Assembly: GCA_036011305.1 (NCBI GenBank)
Contig: DASCNA010000083.1
Span: 1 to 53,253, forward strand
From: DASCNA01 sp036011305
GTDB lineage: Bacteria; Verrucomicrobiota; Lentisphaeria; Victivallales; GWF2-38-69
Direction of reading: 5' to 3'
DNA: 53,253 nucleotides
Shown here: positions 17,851 through 27,020 of the stretch, in pieces
How the letters are laid out: every line of letters begins with the position of its first letter
Numbering within the stretch: position 1 is the first letter of the stretch
Translations under genes and position numbers: made by a program
The notes under the pieces: generated by a model
Databases searched by the model: none
Told to the model about the DNA's origin: nothing
Seen by the model: only the letters and a program-made list of their open reading frames with translations

Positions 17851-18984
17851 CTATTCTGTTTTGTAAAATGTTTCAAAATATGTAGAAGGGACTTCACAAT
17901 TTTTCTTGAATATTTCGATCCAGTTATTTTTTGTAGGATAGTTATCCTTGTTATGAACAACTTTATCAAAAGGAACTTCAGTTTCATTCCAACACTTAAA
18001 ATAGAAAAATTTAGATAAACGATCTACTTGATTGAAAAAGATGTCGATCTGTTCTTTTTTCATTTCATGCATGCAATCTATTGCAAGAAAAAGATCCGTT
18101 AACTTGCTGGGAAGAAGTTCTAACTGATCCGGCATAATAAAAGCTATATCTGACTTGAGAAATTCGTCTTTTATTTTTTCAAATGAACTGAATGGGCGAA
18201 ATGTGAATATTGATTTGTTCTTAAATTGATTTGCTAAGTATGTTTGTGACACATAAAGAGCTGGAGGAATATCTACTATTATATATTTTACGTTAGACAA
18301 TAATTTCATCATACAAAATGAGGTGCGCCAAGAGCCTGCTCCGACTTCAATAATCCTATTGAGATTAGCTGTATTGCATCCTTTTGAAATAGAAATATAC
18401 TCAATAATAGAGTTAAGAAGATCCTGAGAAATACGCTTTTCTTTATATAATAAATACGGAGGGTTTCCATCATCTGGCTCTTCTAGTTGACTTATATATT
18501 TTTCTCCTCCAATCTTTATAACATAGTTGGTTAGTAGTGCGGTGATTATGTTAAATGTGATTGATTCATCGTAGGTGAAGTTGTCATGTTTTCTAAGAAT
18601 CTCATTCAATGAAAATTCATATGAGATATGGTTATTTTTATGTATTAGATTCTTTGAATATAGAGAGTCCATATTCCCGACCCATGTAAAATAATTTCTT
18701 GCAATAGTTTGTTTAAAGTTTTCAAAACCATTATCATTCAGTTGCTGTATGTTTTTTTTGTTAAGCCAGTTCCAGTATATGGAAGAATTTTCAAATGTTT
18801 TTGTCTTTACAAAACAATTAATCATATTAATTAAGACAGGATCGGGTTGATGTTCTACTGAATATTTTCCCCACCATTTTTCAAATGGTATTTTACTTAT
18901 TTTTGAGCTGAATATTGTTTTAGAAATTCGTATAAATATAGGAGGAATTATTTCTTTTATAATTTTCTTAACCGATATGATCAT
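17851..18984 (-). CDS. putative sugar O-methyltransferase
   Basis: About 377 aa protein that resembles the 'putative sugar O-methyltransferase' family of glycan clusters: NRIIEVGAGSWRTSFCMM is the SAM-binding motif I and KYIIVDIPPALYVSQTYL is the characteristic D-x-P segment after beta-2. LFLAIDCMHEMKKEQIDIF forms the motif IV area. I prefer the ATG at 18984 over the earlier in-frame start at 18999. Either way it overlaps the preceding methyltransferase by a few codons, pointing to coupled translation. Family assignment by motif memory. Confidence 0.7.
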   Translation of the reverse strand: MIISVKKIIKEIIPPIFIRISKTIFSSKISKIPFEKWWGKYSVEHQPDPVLINMINCFVKTKTFENSSIYWNWLNKKNIQQLNDNGFENFKQTIARNYFTWVGNMDSLYSKNLIHKNNHISYEFSLNEILRKHDNFTYDESITFNIITALLTNYVIKIGGEKYISQLEEPDDGNPPYLLYKEKRISQDLLNSIIEYISISKGCNTANLNRIIEVGAGSWRTSFCMMKLLSNVKYIIVDIPPALYVSQTYLANQFKNKSIFTFRPFSSFEKIKDEFLKSDIAFIMPDQLELLPSKLTDLFLAIDCMHEMKKEQIDIFFNQVDRLSKFFYFKCWNETEVPFDKVVHNKDNYPTKNNWIEIFKKNCEVPSTYFETFYKTE

Positions 18985-19612
18985 AGCACAATCCCACATT
19001 TTTAGCGATTACATTAATCATTGGATCTCTATCACTTTTCCATAGAGATTGTGTAATTTTTATCTCTTCAAAGTTTAAATGTTTAAGTATAGCTTTAATC
19101 TTTGGGATAGTGTAGCAGTTTTTGTGAAATTGACCCTCTCCATTTTGACTGCCGAAAATCATTGCAGACAAGTATCCCCACCTATTTTCAGTGGAATATG
19201 AGTACTGTCCAAACCAATGCTGTGATTTAATAGCTTCAGAATCATTGCGGTAGAATTCTTTCCATTCGTCTTTTGCCGCCAACCATAGTTTAGCAATTTC
19301 TTCAAAATTTGTAGTAGAGAATTCGAAAATACCACCTGGTTTTAAAACACGTTTTATTTCATTGAAGAATTTTGGTTCCTCTATAAATGAAAGATGTTCT
19401 ATTAGAGAGTCTGCCCGAATTTCATCAACAATACCACCATCAAAAGGAAGGTTGAATATATCATAATCATGAATTTCTATTCCTTCAGAAAAAGTTTGGT
19501 TTGGATAGCGGGTTTTTAATACTTGTAGATTGTCAGAATCAATATTAATATATCCATCTAGTGGTCTTCCCCCACAGCCAATATTTAATTTTATTTTTTT
19601 ATTCTTATTCAT
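18968..19612 (-). CDS. class I SAM-dependent methyltransferase
   Basis: 214 aa methyltransferase. The N terminus KIKLNIGCGGRPLDGYINID is the compact motif I of the 'predicted SAM-dependent methyltransferase' branch common in polysaccharide loci. DEIRADSLIEHLSFIEEPKF is motif IV and VLKPGGIFEFSTTNF motif V/VI. An AGGATTG ribosome site precedes the ATG. It follows the SDR gene upstream by 14 nt and overlaps the next methyltransferase gene. Acceptor unknown. Confidence 0.82.
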   Translation of the reverse strand: MNKNKKIKLNIGCGGRPLDGYINIDSDNLQVLKTRYPNQTFSEGIEIHDYDIFNLPFDGGIVDEIRADSLIEHLSFIEEPKFFNEIKRVLKPGGIFEFSTTNFEEIAKLWLAAKDEWKEFYRNDSEAIKSQHWFGQYSYSTENRWGYLSAMIFGSQNGEGQFHKNCYTIPKIKAILKHLNFEEIKITQSLWKSDRDPMINVIAKNVGLCYDHIG

Positions 19613-19626
19613 ACTGCAATCCTTTC

Positions 19627-20613
19627 TTATAAGTTTATAAAGTGATTTACCGTTTTATCAGTTCCTTCTTTGAAAGAATAATTTGCTTTCCATTTGCATA
19701 GTTTTGAGAACATGTCCGAGTTTGCGACAAAATTTCTTGTTTCAATAGGGGATATTTCACCTGGGAAAGGGATATGTTCTATTGAGACTTTTTTTCTTGT
19801 CTTTGCCTCTACTTGCTTTGCAATTATATCGAAGGCCTCGTTGATCGTGAGCCCTGTACCGCTTCCAATAATAAAGTGCTTGCCATTCAATTTTTTAATA
19901 TTGGCGGGAGCCATTAAAAATGCGGATACCACATCTTCAATGTAAATATAATCTCTTGTAAATTTACCTTCACCATAAATGGTTAGTGTTTCATCTGCCA
20001 AAGCTTTGCGTATCATCATGTTCAGGATACCCCTGTCGGCGCTACTACTTGCCGGGCCAGGTCCGTAGACATTAGCTAACCGCAATATAGCACTTTCGAT
20101 GCATCCAAGTCTAGTGTATAATTTTAAATACTCTTCCGTAATCAGTTTATGTAAATCATAAATTGTTAAAGGTTCATCCTCAAATGATTCCTCAACTGGA
20201 TTTTTTTCAGTTAATCCTACCTCAGTAGCACTCCCAGCAAATATTATTACAGGTAATTTCTCAGAAATTTTGTATTTTTCTACAATGTGTATGATTGGTT
20301 TTACATTAATATTAAAATCTTCAGCAGGTGAATTATTCGCCATATATGTGCTTGTTTGAGCCGCGAGATGAAAAATAATATCTACTTCTGGAAAACCGTC
20401 TACAAAACTTTTATTTGTGATATTCCCCTCTAAATCGGTAATATTTGACTTGCTATTGATTTTAGGTAAGTTTTTACTATTTCTTGAAACACGAATGATA
20501 TTACAGTCAATATTTTTTAACACTTCAATTATATTTGAAGCAATATATCCAGAAGCACCAGTTATCAATAATGTTTTATGTCGGTAATGTTTTAATAAGA
20601 ATGAATTTTCCAT
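19627..20613 (-). CDS. NDP-sugar SDR (epimerase or 4-ketoreductase)
   Basis: 328 aa extended SDR. KTLLITGASGYIASNIIEVL is the NAD(P) site, with Ala in place of the last Gly; VIIFAGSATEVG carries the serine; and YDLHKLITEEYL gives Y-x3-K. GKFTRDYIYIEDVVSAFLMA is typical for GalE-like and RmlD/4-ketoreductase-like enzymes. It directly follows the cupin epimerase, aminotransferase and C-methyltransferase genes. By analogy with vancosamine-type pathways it could be the 4-ketoreductase that finishes the branched sugar. That role is inference from order. Confidence 0.78.
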   Translation of the reverse strand: MENSFLLKHYRHKTLLITGASGYIASNIIEVLKNIDCNIIRVSRNSKNLPKINSKSNITDLEGNITNKSFVDGFPEVDIIFHLAAQTSTYMANNSPAEDFNINVKPIIHIVEKYKISEKLPVIIFAGSATEVGLTEKNPVEESFEDEPLTIYDLHKLITEEYLKLYTRLGCIESAILRLANVYGPGPASSSADRGILNMMIRKALADETLTIYGEGKFTRDYIYIEDVVSAFLMAPANIKKLNGKHFIIGSGTGLTINEAFDIIAKQVEAKTRKKVSIEHIPFPGEISPIETRNFVANSDMFSKLCKWKANYSFKEGTDKTVNHFINL

Positions 20614-20706
20614 AATGTTTTTAATTAAAAAATACCCTTTCCCAGGTTAGATAAGATATTCCCATGTGTTTCATTTGAAACGTTAATATTTAAATTTGGT
20701 CAAAGG

Positions 20707-21165
20707 TTATTTGATTTCAGGTACTATTAGCCAGTCGAAGTTTATTTCAGGAGTATTATATTCAACTCTGATTTCTTCTTCGATATTATAAGTTCCTGAT
20801 GTCACATAAATGATATTCATAGGACCACTTATGCATTTATAACCGTGAAGAACTCCGTTTGGGAATGAATATACTTGAGCTTTCTGGTTTTCACCGGCTA
20901 GAAATCCCATGATTTTTCCGTATGTGTGGGAGTTTTCTCTTGAATCATAGAGTGCAACTTTGATAAGCCCCGTTGTTATATAATTCCATTGAGTCTGTAT
21001 TTTATGACCGTGCCATGCTTTTATTACTCCAGCATAAACAAGTGAATGGCTCATTTGTCCAAAGCCTTCAGAGAAAAAATCATCAGAATCTCTGATAATT
21101 TCGCGGAAAAAACCTCTCTCATCACTATGCGTGGTGAGATCTTTTACTATTACTCCATCAATCAT
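20707..21165 (-). CDS. RmlC-like dTDP-sugar 3,5-epimerase family cupin
   Basis: 152 aa single-domain cupin of the dTDP-4-dehydrorhamnose 3,5-epimerase group. HSDERGFFREIIRD matches the RmlC start, VIKAWHGHKIQTQWNYITTG carries the catalytic histidine, and PNGVLHGYKCI corresponds to the PxGxAHGF loop. It is shorter than RmlC (about 180 aa) and reads KAWHGH where RmlC has RGLHYQ, so it may epimerise only C5 or C3, or act on another keto sugar. Preceded by an AGAGG ribosome site. It lies between the aminotransferase and SDR genes of a likely deoxysugar cassette. Confidence 0.82.
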   Translation of the reverse strand: MIDGVIVKDLTTHSDERGFFREIIRDSDDFFSEGFGQMSHSLVYAGVIKAWHGHKIQTQWNYITTGLIKVALYDSRENSHTYGKIMGFLAGENQKAQVYSFPNGVLHGYKCISGPMNIIYVTSGTYNIEEEIRVEYNTPEINFDWLIVPEIK

Positions 21166-21278
21166 TGATTATGCCTCTTAACATTTTTTTAAAAAACAAT
21201 TTTAATATCTTAATTTCTAAATTGTATAGTGAAAACCATAGAATATAGAAAAATAATAATGATCTTCAGATGTAATGA

Positions 21279-22370
21279 TTAAATCTTAAATTTTTTTATA
21301 GTTTCTGTAATATGTTTGATATTCTCGTTATTTAGTTCAGGATACATAGGCAGTGATAGAATATTATTTGAAATATTCTCGGTCTGTATTAAATCAGAAC
21401 GTTTGAACTTTGCATATGCAGGCTGACAGTGGACTGGAACCGGGTAATGAACTCCAGTATTTATTCCATTGTTTTTTAAATAGGATGCTAAGTTATTTCT
21501 TTTATCTGTAGAAATTACATATAAATGATAGACATGGTTGCAATCTTTTCTAACACAAGGGGGTGCTATGGTACTATTCTTTAGCGCAAGGGTATATGCT
21601 TGTGCTATAGTTTTTCGCCTGCTATTATCTTTGTCTAAATGATTTAGCTTGATTCTTAAAACTGCAGCTTGAATTTCATCTAAACGTGAATTTGTTCCGT
21701 TGAAACTGCTTATATATCTTTCTTTCCAGCCGTATTCTCTTAATAGTTTTATTTTATCAGCCAATATAGAATCATCTGTAAGAATCATTCCACCATCACC
21801 GACAGCTCCAAGATTTTTTGTGGGATAAAAACTGAAACATGATAAATCTCCAAAGGATCCTACCTTTTGCCCTTTATACATTGCTCCGTGAGCTTGGGCA
21901 CAGTCCTCAATGATCTTTAGACCGTGTTTTTTTCCTAGGGCAATTATGGGTTCCATATCGGCTGCCTGTCCATAGATATGTACTGGAATAATCGCTTTTG
22001 TTTTTTTTGTTATTTCACTTTCTATAAGCTTTGGGTTTATTGTATAAAATATTGGCTCGATATCCACAAATACAGGAACCGCACCGCAAAGTCTTATAGC
22101 GGCGGCAGTAGCAGTAGCAGTATGTGATACGGTTATAACCTCATCACCAGGTCTTATCCCACAGGCAATGAGGGCTAAATATAGAGCTTCCGTTCCACTT
22201 CCAACACCTATTCCGTCTTTAGACCCTATGTAAGAAGAAAACTCTTTTTCGAATTTACTGACTTCACACCCTAGAATATACCATCCACTATCAAGTACTC
22301 GTTTAATCGCGGCGTCTATCTCTCTCTTATACGATAAGTATTGGTCTTTTGGAGATGCAAATTTAATCAT
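21279..22370 (-). CDS. DegT/DnrJ/EryC1 sugar aminotransferase (3-aminotransferase type)
   Basis: 363 aa PLP-dependent sugar aminotransferase. The Schiff-base lysine is K185 in SFYPTKNLGAVGDGG; SGTEALYLAL near 58-67 binds the phosphate and EDCAQAHGA holds the PLP aspartate. The pattern SGWYILG at the start and GVHYPVPVHCQPAY near the end resembles FdtB/DesV/QdtB enzymes, which put an amino group on C3 of dTDP-keto sugars, more than PseC-type C4 enzymes. It is 1 nt after the C-methyltransferase gene, so both probably act on the same keto sugar. Confidence 0.85.
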   Translation of the reverse strand: MIKFASPKDQYLSYKREIDAAIKRVLDSGWYILGCEVSKFEKEFSSYIGSKDGIGVGSGTEALYLALIACGIRPGDEVITVSHTATATAAAIRLCGAVPVFVDIEPIFYTINPKLIESEITKKTKAIIPVHIYGQAADMEPIIALGKKHGLKIIEDCAQAHGAMYKGQKVGSFGDLSCFSFYPTKNLGAVGDGGMILTDDSILADKIKLLREYGWKERYISSFNGTNSRLDEIQAAVLRIKLNHLDKDNSRRKTIAQAYTLALKNSTIAPPCVRKDCNHVYHLYVISTDKRNNLASYLKNNGINTGVHYPVPVHCQPAYAKFKRSDLIQTENISNNILSLPMYPELNNENIKHITETIKKFKI

Positions 22371-22371
22371 A

Positions 22372-23589
22372 TTAAATCACTTTGACTTCCGGTACATATA
22401 TTATCCATTTACCGCCTTGTTTCATATAATCCTGTTCCTTTGCCATAATTTCCTTTTTATGGTTATACCCGAAAAGTAAGGCATAGAGGGGGTAATTAGT
22501 TTTGAATTCTTCATTTGCTTTTACAGGGATGTGAACTCCAGGACTGAATTTACCTTGTTTAATCGGTGTTGTGTCACAGATGTATGCAATGTCGTTTGAA
22601 GTAAATCCGCAGTAATTTAGTATTGTCGTACTTTTAGAAGTTGCGGCATAACCAACTATTTTATGATCCTTTTCCCGGATCGCTCTTACTGTCGCAATAA
22701 GATCATCTCGATATTTCTCACAATTTTTACGAAACGTATTATATGTTTCAGCCTTATCAAGACCGAGTATTTTTTCCTGCTCTAGTAACTCGTGGACTTT
22801 TTGAGATACTTTTCTTTTTCCACTTCGCGCTAGGGTATATCTCATTGAACCGCCATGTGTTTCTTGTGGCTCAATGTCAATAAGTTCGAAATTATATCTT
22901 TGAAATAAATTTCTTACTGATAATCCGGAAAAAAGAAATACATGTTCATCATATATCTGGTCATAAGTTGTATTTTTTATCACGTCGCCTAAATAAGGGT
23001 CTTCAAACATTACAATACCGTGTTCATTTAACAGAACATCTATTCCCTCAAGAATTGAGTCCATATAGGGAATGTGACACATTACATTGGCTGCGATAAA
23101 AGCATCTGCCTTTCCAGTTTTATTGATAATTTTCTCAGCACAAGATTTATCAAAAAATTCAGTAATAGTATTAATTCCATTTTCTCTTGCAACTTCTGCT
23201 ACGTTTGCCGAAGGTTCAATGCCCAGGTGTTTAATGCCCTGATCTGCGAAGTTTTTAAGCATTATCCCGTCATTACTGCCGATCTCAACAACAAAAGGAT
23301 TCTCCCCTGGCAGGTAGTTATTTTTCACATGACTGGCAAATTCTTTGAAATGAGAAGCCATATGTTTCGAAGTGCCGGAAAAAAAAGCATAGTTTTCATT
23401 GAACATCATTTCACGTTCCGGCTGATTTATTAACTGAAACATATGACAACAAGAACAAACGCCAACTTCCATCTCGAAATAATACTCGTTTTTAAAATCT
23501 TCTTCCCTTAGAAATCCATTTGCGATTGGCATTTTGCCAAAGGTCATAAATGGCTCTATTGATTGATTGCAAATCTTGCATTTTGACAT
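22372..23589 (-). CDS. NDP-hexose C-methyltransferase (TylC3/EvaC type)
   Basis: 405 aa three-domain enzyme. The N-terminal zinc-binding domain has C4-x2-C7 and C45-x2-C48. The central SAM domain has VVEIGSNDGIMLKNF and HLGIEPSANVAEVA. The C-terminal domain carries IYDEHVFLFSG, ETHGGSMRYTLAR and VGYAATSKSTTIL. This order (Methyltransf_13, SAM fold, Methyltransf_14) is characteristic of sugar C-methyltransferases that methylate carbon next to a keto group of dTDP sugars. Full length. It starts a four-gene cassette with a 3-aminotransferase, cupin epimerase and SDR. Confidence 0.87.
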   Translation of the reverse strand: MSKCKICNQSIEPFMTFGKMPIANGFLREEDFKNEYYFEMEVGVCSCCHMFQLINQPEREMMFNENYAFFSGTSKHMASHFKEFASHVKNNYLPGENPFVVEIGSNDGIMLKNFADQGIKHLGIEPSANVAEVARENGINTITEFFDKSCAEKIINKTGKADAFIAANVMCHIPYMDSILEGIDVLLNEHGIVMFEDPYLGDVIKNTTYDQIYDEHVFLFSGLSVRNLFQRYNFELIDIEPQETHGGSMRYTLARSGKRKVSQKVHELLEQEKILGLDKAETYNTFRKNCEKYRDDLIATVRAIREKDHKIVGYAATSKSTTILNYCGFTSNDIAYICDTTPIKQGKFSPGVHIPVKANEEFKTNYPLYALLFGYNHKKEIMAKEQDYMKQGGKWIIYVPEVKVI

Positions 23590-23638
23590 AGTAACTTGAT
23601 TCCTAATTTTTTTTAACCTATTTAATGTTAAATAGCGA

Positions 23639-24622
23639 TTAATGTATAATTTTTTTGATTGATGTTTTTAATCTTTGAAAAATTTTATTTTTGACTCTAC
23701 TTAGCTTAATTCTGAAATTCTCTTTTATTAGACGCGGATCGGTTATCTTTATAATAGACTTGAACATAAGAGAATCTGACTCTAAATCATGGGTAATGTT
23801 GACAGGGTGTATTATTTCTCCAATATTTTCTATATCGAATTCGGTATATTTCAAATAGCTTTTATGAAGACCTGTTGTTCCCTTTTTATCAAAACCTATA
23901 TTTTTCACTAGATTTTTTGTAGGAGTTATGCATAAGGCGTTTTTTATGATTATAGCATAACTCCACTGCGTGGACCAGATTTTGCATTTCGGTGTGTCTG
24001 CCTCATCCAGGTAACTAGTCATCCAGTCTGATATTTCCTTATCCTTAAAGTATTTCAAAATACCATTATGATTTTTAAATTCATTATATCCAGACATCGA
24101 TTTGTCAAAATGCTTCCACGCACGTTTCCATGTTGCCCACCCCCAGCAACCGTTTAGTTTAGAAAAATAGTAGCTTTCATTGAAATGTTTTAAATCATCT
24201 AAATAGTAATTCCCATTGATTTGCATTACTTGTTCATTATCACGGTATTTTTCCAGTAATTTCTGGCAAAATTCAAAGAATGAATTTGTAGGAAGACAAT
24301 CATCTTCCAGAATTATACCTTCGTTAACATTTTCAAAAAACCAGTCAATTGCGGAAGAAACCGCCATTTTGCATCCTAGATTTTTATTTCTAAACAATGT
24401 TTTGACTTTACAGGGCCAGTCAACTCTAGTTACAATACGTTTTACTTCAGCACATGTTTCTGCTTCTCCGATTCTTTCTGGCCTATGTCCGTCTGCAGCG
24501 ATAAATAAGGATCCTACACGCGCTCTGCGAATAGCTTCAAATACTCGTTGAGTTTTTTCAGGACGATTAAAGACTATGAATAATACGTTGATTGGCAGTG
24601 TATGGTTGTCGTTTTGTTCCAT
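23639..24622 (-). CDS. GT-A glycosyltransferase, GNT-I-like
   Basis: 327 aa protein starting INVLFIVFNRPEKTQRVFEA, with AADGHRPERIGE, RNKNLGCKMAVSSAIDWFF and GIILEDDCLPTNSFFEF, where EDD is the metal-binding DxD equivalent. YYFSKLNGCWGWATWKRAWK is a conserved block of a bacterial family similar to N-acetylglucosaminyltransferase I. It should transfer a sugar with inversion. The ATG directly abuts the stop of the preceding gene, so translation is coupled. Donor unknown. Confidence 0.8.
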   Translation of the reverse strand: MEQNDNHTLPINVLFIVFNRPEKTQRVFEAIRRARVGSLFIAADGHRPERIGEAETCAEVKRIVTRVDWPCKVKTLFRNKNLGCKMAVSSAIDWFFENVNEGIILEDDCLPTNSFFEFCQKLLEKYRDNEQVMQINGNYYLDDLKHFNESYYFSKLNGCWGWATWKRAWKHFDKSMSGYNEFKNHNGILKYFKDKEISDWMTSYLDEADTPKCKIWSTQWSYAIIIKNALCITPTKNLVKNIGFDKKGTTGLHKSYLKYTEFDIENIGEIIHPVNITHDLESDSLMFKSIIKITDPRLIKENFRIKLSRVKNKIFQRLKTSIKKIIH

Positions 24623-26206
24623 TTATTCTACACCTTTGAGATAATAGTTTTTTTTCCCTGAATTGATATATTCCTCCATCTTTGAAATTATTTCTATATG
24701 TTTTGTGTTGCTCCAATTATCAAGGAAGTAGTTATAAACAGCTGAATCTCCTCGGTTTTTGTAGGATATATCTGTAAGCATTTTTTTGAAAGACGGAAAA
24801 ATAAGATCATCAAGTTGTGTATACTTGTAATGCATGTAGTAAAATTCATAGACTTGATTTTTATTAATCGCTTTTGATAAAGAATTTAAATTTAGTAGGA
24901 AATATCTATATTCTTCGATTGATTTTGCATGGTAATTGAAATCGTAGGCAGAATGAGGATTATAGGAAGCATTAATTACCTGTATACCTAAAAGTGGCAG
25001 TTCATGTCCGACAGAACCATAACATGTTAATGCATATTTTACTCCCTCTGACGCTAATTGATGGAAGGATGATTCAGGTGGTAACAAAGTGATTTTAGGA
25101 AAGCTTTTCGTGATTTTGCTAATTACTTCTAGAGTTCCAGGAAAATAGTCTGGATGTGGTTTTATATACCAATCATAGTCAGTTTGATTCGAGATCTCAC
25201 CTAAAAAAGTCAACCATTCATGAAAGTCTGTAAACAGCATCCCTCCAAAACCGTGTGGGTTGTCGTAAAAACAATGTGTGGTTACGATAAGTTTTAATTT
25301 ATTACTTTGTTTTAAAATCCTTCTATCTTTGTTACATGATATAAATGCTGACTTTTCAGAGTATTGCATATCTTCACCTCCACCTGCTCCAGATAGACGA
25401 GTATTGATTCTTTGTTTACCCCAGGTTATTGCTTCTTCCTGTTCTGCCTTTGTCAATCTTCTAAATTGGGTTGGATAATTCCAAAAGCGATTATTATAAA
25501 GGTCATGAGGCTCTTTACTCAAGAATAAACCTATGGCGTTGCAAAGATAGACAGGGATAAGATTTTGATAAGCAACTTTTGCAAGTATATCTTGTTTTAT
25601 ATAACAATCATGGCTTAGTAAAATGGCCGCCACATTATGATTTTTGAAATAATCATTCCAAAATAATAAATGTCCTATGCCGTCATTTACAGTATCCCAA
25701 AAAACCTGATCAGTGAAATCAATTGTTGGACGTCCTCCACGCAAATAGGTTTCATATATATCTATACCTAGCCAGATTTTATCTATTTTATAATCGAAAA
25801 GATCTTGCTTTGTTTTTATTTTTACGTGAGCTCTTTCCAGATATTCTTTTTGTTTTTCAAGTATTGCCTCATCGTATACAGGATATACAGTTTCTCTCCA
25901 ATTAAATGATTTAAGTATTTTTTTAGTTAAATAACTTATATTTTTACTATCAGAAAATGATTTTATTTCAGCACTGTATTTTTTTGCTAGAATATTAGCA
26001 AAGTAGCTATTTGCTATAAGCCAATGAGGAAACCTGAAAGCATCTATTAATAGCTCTGCTTTAGGATTTGTTATATTCCATTTACCCCAAGTCTTTTTAT
26101 TGTGCTTCACAATTCTTTTCATTTTTTTTGATTCAAAGAAAAAATATAGGTAGGGAAAGAATCTAATAAGTCTATATTTACATTTATTAAATATTATATT
26201 GATCAT
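24623..26206 (-). CDS. capsule-type GT-B transferase-like protein
   Basis: 527 aa protein. The C-terminal half has DYDWYIKPHPDYFPG, an HP motif, then LASEGVKYALTCYGSVGHEL and LLGIQVINASYNPH. This HP plus GSVGHE arrangement resembles the donor site of capsule synthesis proteins and other GT-B enzymes that use CMP-sugars (KpsC/KpsS, several sialyltransferases). The N-terminal half (MINIIFNKCKYRLIRFFPYL) begins with a hydrophobic, basic stretch that may bind membrane. It is a candidate glycosyltransferase, possibly for a CMP-activated ulosonic acid. The family assignment is tentative. Confidence 0.55.
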   Translation of the reverse strand: MINIIFNKCKYRLIRFFPYLYFFFESKKMKRIVKHNKKTWGKWNITNPKAELLIDAFRFPHWLIANSYFANILAKKYSAEIKSFSDSKNISYLTKKILKSFNWRETVYPVYDEAILEKQKEYLERAHVKIKTKQDLFDYKIDKIWLGIDIYETYLRGGRPTIDFTDQVFWDTVNDGIGHLLFWNDYFKNHNVAAILLSHDCYIKQDILAKVAYQNLIPVYLCNAIGLFLSKEPHDLYNNRFWNYPTQFRRLTKAEQEEAITWGKQRINTRLSGAGGGEDMQYSEKSAFISCNKDRRILKQSNKLKLIVTTHCFYDNPHGFGGMLFTDFHEWLTFLGEISNQTDYDWYIKPHPDYFPGTLEVISKITKSFPKITLLPPESSFHQLASEGVKYALTCYGSVGHELPLLGIQVINASYNPHSAYDFNYHAKSIEEYRYFLLNLNSLSKAINKNQVYEFYYMHYKYTQLDDLIFPSFKKMLTDISYKNRGDSAVYNYFLDNWSNTKHIEIISKMEEYINSGKKNYYLKGVE

Positions 26207-26237
26207 TTGTTTTTTTCTCTTATTTTTTTAGGTAAAT

Positions 26238-27020
26238 TTAATCTTCTAATTTAGACAGATTCTTATAATCGAATCCAGTATTTGTTTCGAAAATTGTGTG
26301 ATTTTTAATATTGAGAATTTTATTAATAATGTCTGTCTTACAGCCAAACCATAAACCACGTCCTACATATGGAGGTTCAAGGTCTTTTACGGACTGATCA
26401 AGGAGGTACATTTGATATGGGTAAAGTTTACTCGCATCATGATAATACTCTCTATGTGCATCGTGAAGTATTACTATACCATCCACCTTAATAAGACTTA
26501 AAGCATGTCGTAAACATTGACTTCTAGCTCTTCCATCGATAAAAATCAAGTCATATTCGTTTTTATTTTTAGGAAAGTCTATGTAATCTTTCATGTCACT
26601 ATATGCTCCATCTTCGTATTTATCTGAAAATGGTAAATGATTTGGAGCGATATGATGTATGGTAATCTGCCTCCTTTGATTATTCTTATTAAAATTACAG
26701 ATTTTTTTTAAAAAAAGTGGAAAAAACTGAGTTTTATACAATGTATTATTTTTATACCAGTTTAGTATAAGTTTCTTTTTTAATGTTGTTTTTACCATTT
26801 CAGAATATTTTTTATTATGCTCAATAGATGTCCATGATATTTTTTTTGGTAACAGATTTGAAAAAAAAATTGTACTTGACCCAGCTCCCCATTCTAATAT
26901 TTTTTTTGGTTTAGAATTAATCAATATCTGTTTTATTACAGCTATCTCAGCGTCGGTCATCCATGGTTTATATTTTTTAGTTTCAATAAATATTTTTATA
27001 AACTTTTTAAGATATTTCAT
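26238..27020 (-). CDS. class I SAM-dependent methyltransferase
   Basis: 260 aa protein. KILEWGAGSSTIFFSNLL is motif I and SIEHNKKYSEMV the acidic strand. YDLIFIDGRARSQCLRHAL followed by GIVILHDAHREYY is the D-G-R and H-D-A pattern of the Methyltransf_24-like branch. The N terminus is basic and hydrophobic. It overlaps the end of the FemAB-like gene by 14 nt, suggesting coupling. Target not predictable. Confidence 0.78.
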   Translation of the reverse strand: MKYLKKFIKIFIETKKYKPWMTDAEIAVIKQILINSKPKKILEWGAGSSTIFFSNLLPKKISWTSIEHNKKYSEMVKTTLKKKLILNWYKNNTLYKTQFFPLFLKKICNFNKNNQRRQITIHHIAPNHLPFSDKYEDGAYSDMKDYIDFPKNKNEYDLIFIDGRARSQCLRHALSLIKVDGIVILHDAHREYYHDASKLYPYQMYLLDQSVKDLEPPYVGRGLWFGCKTDIINKILNIKNHTIFETNTGFDYKNLSKLED

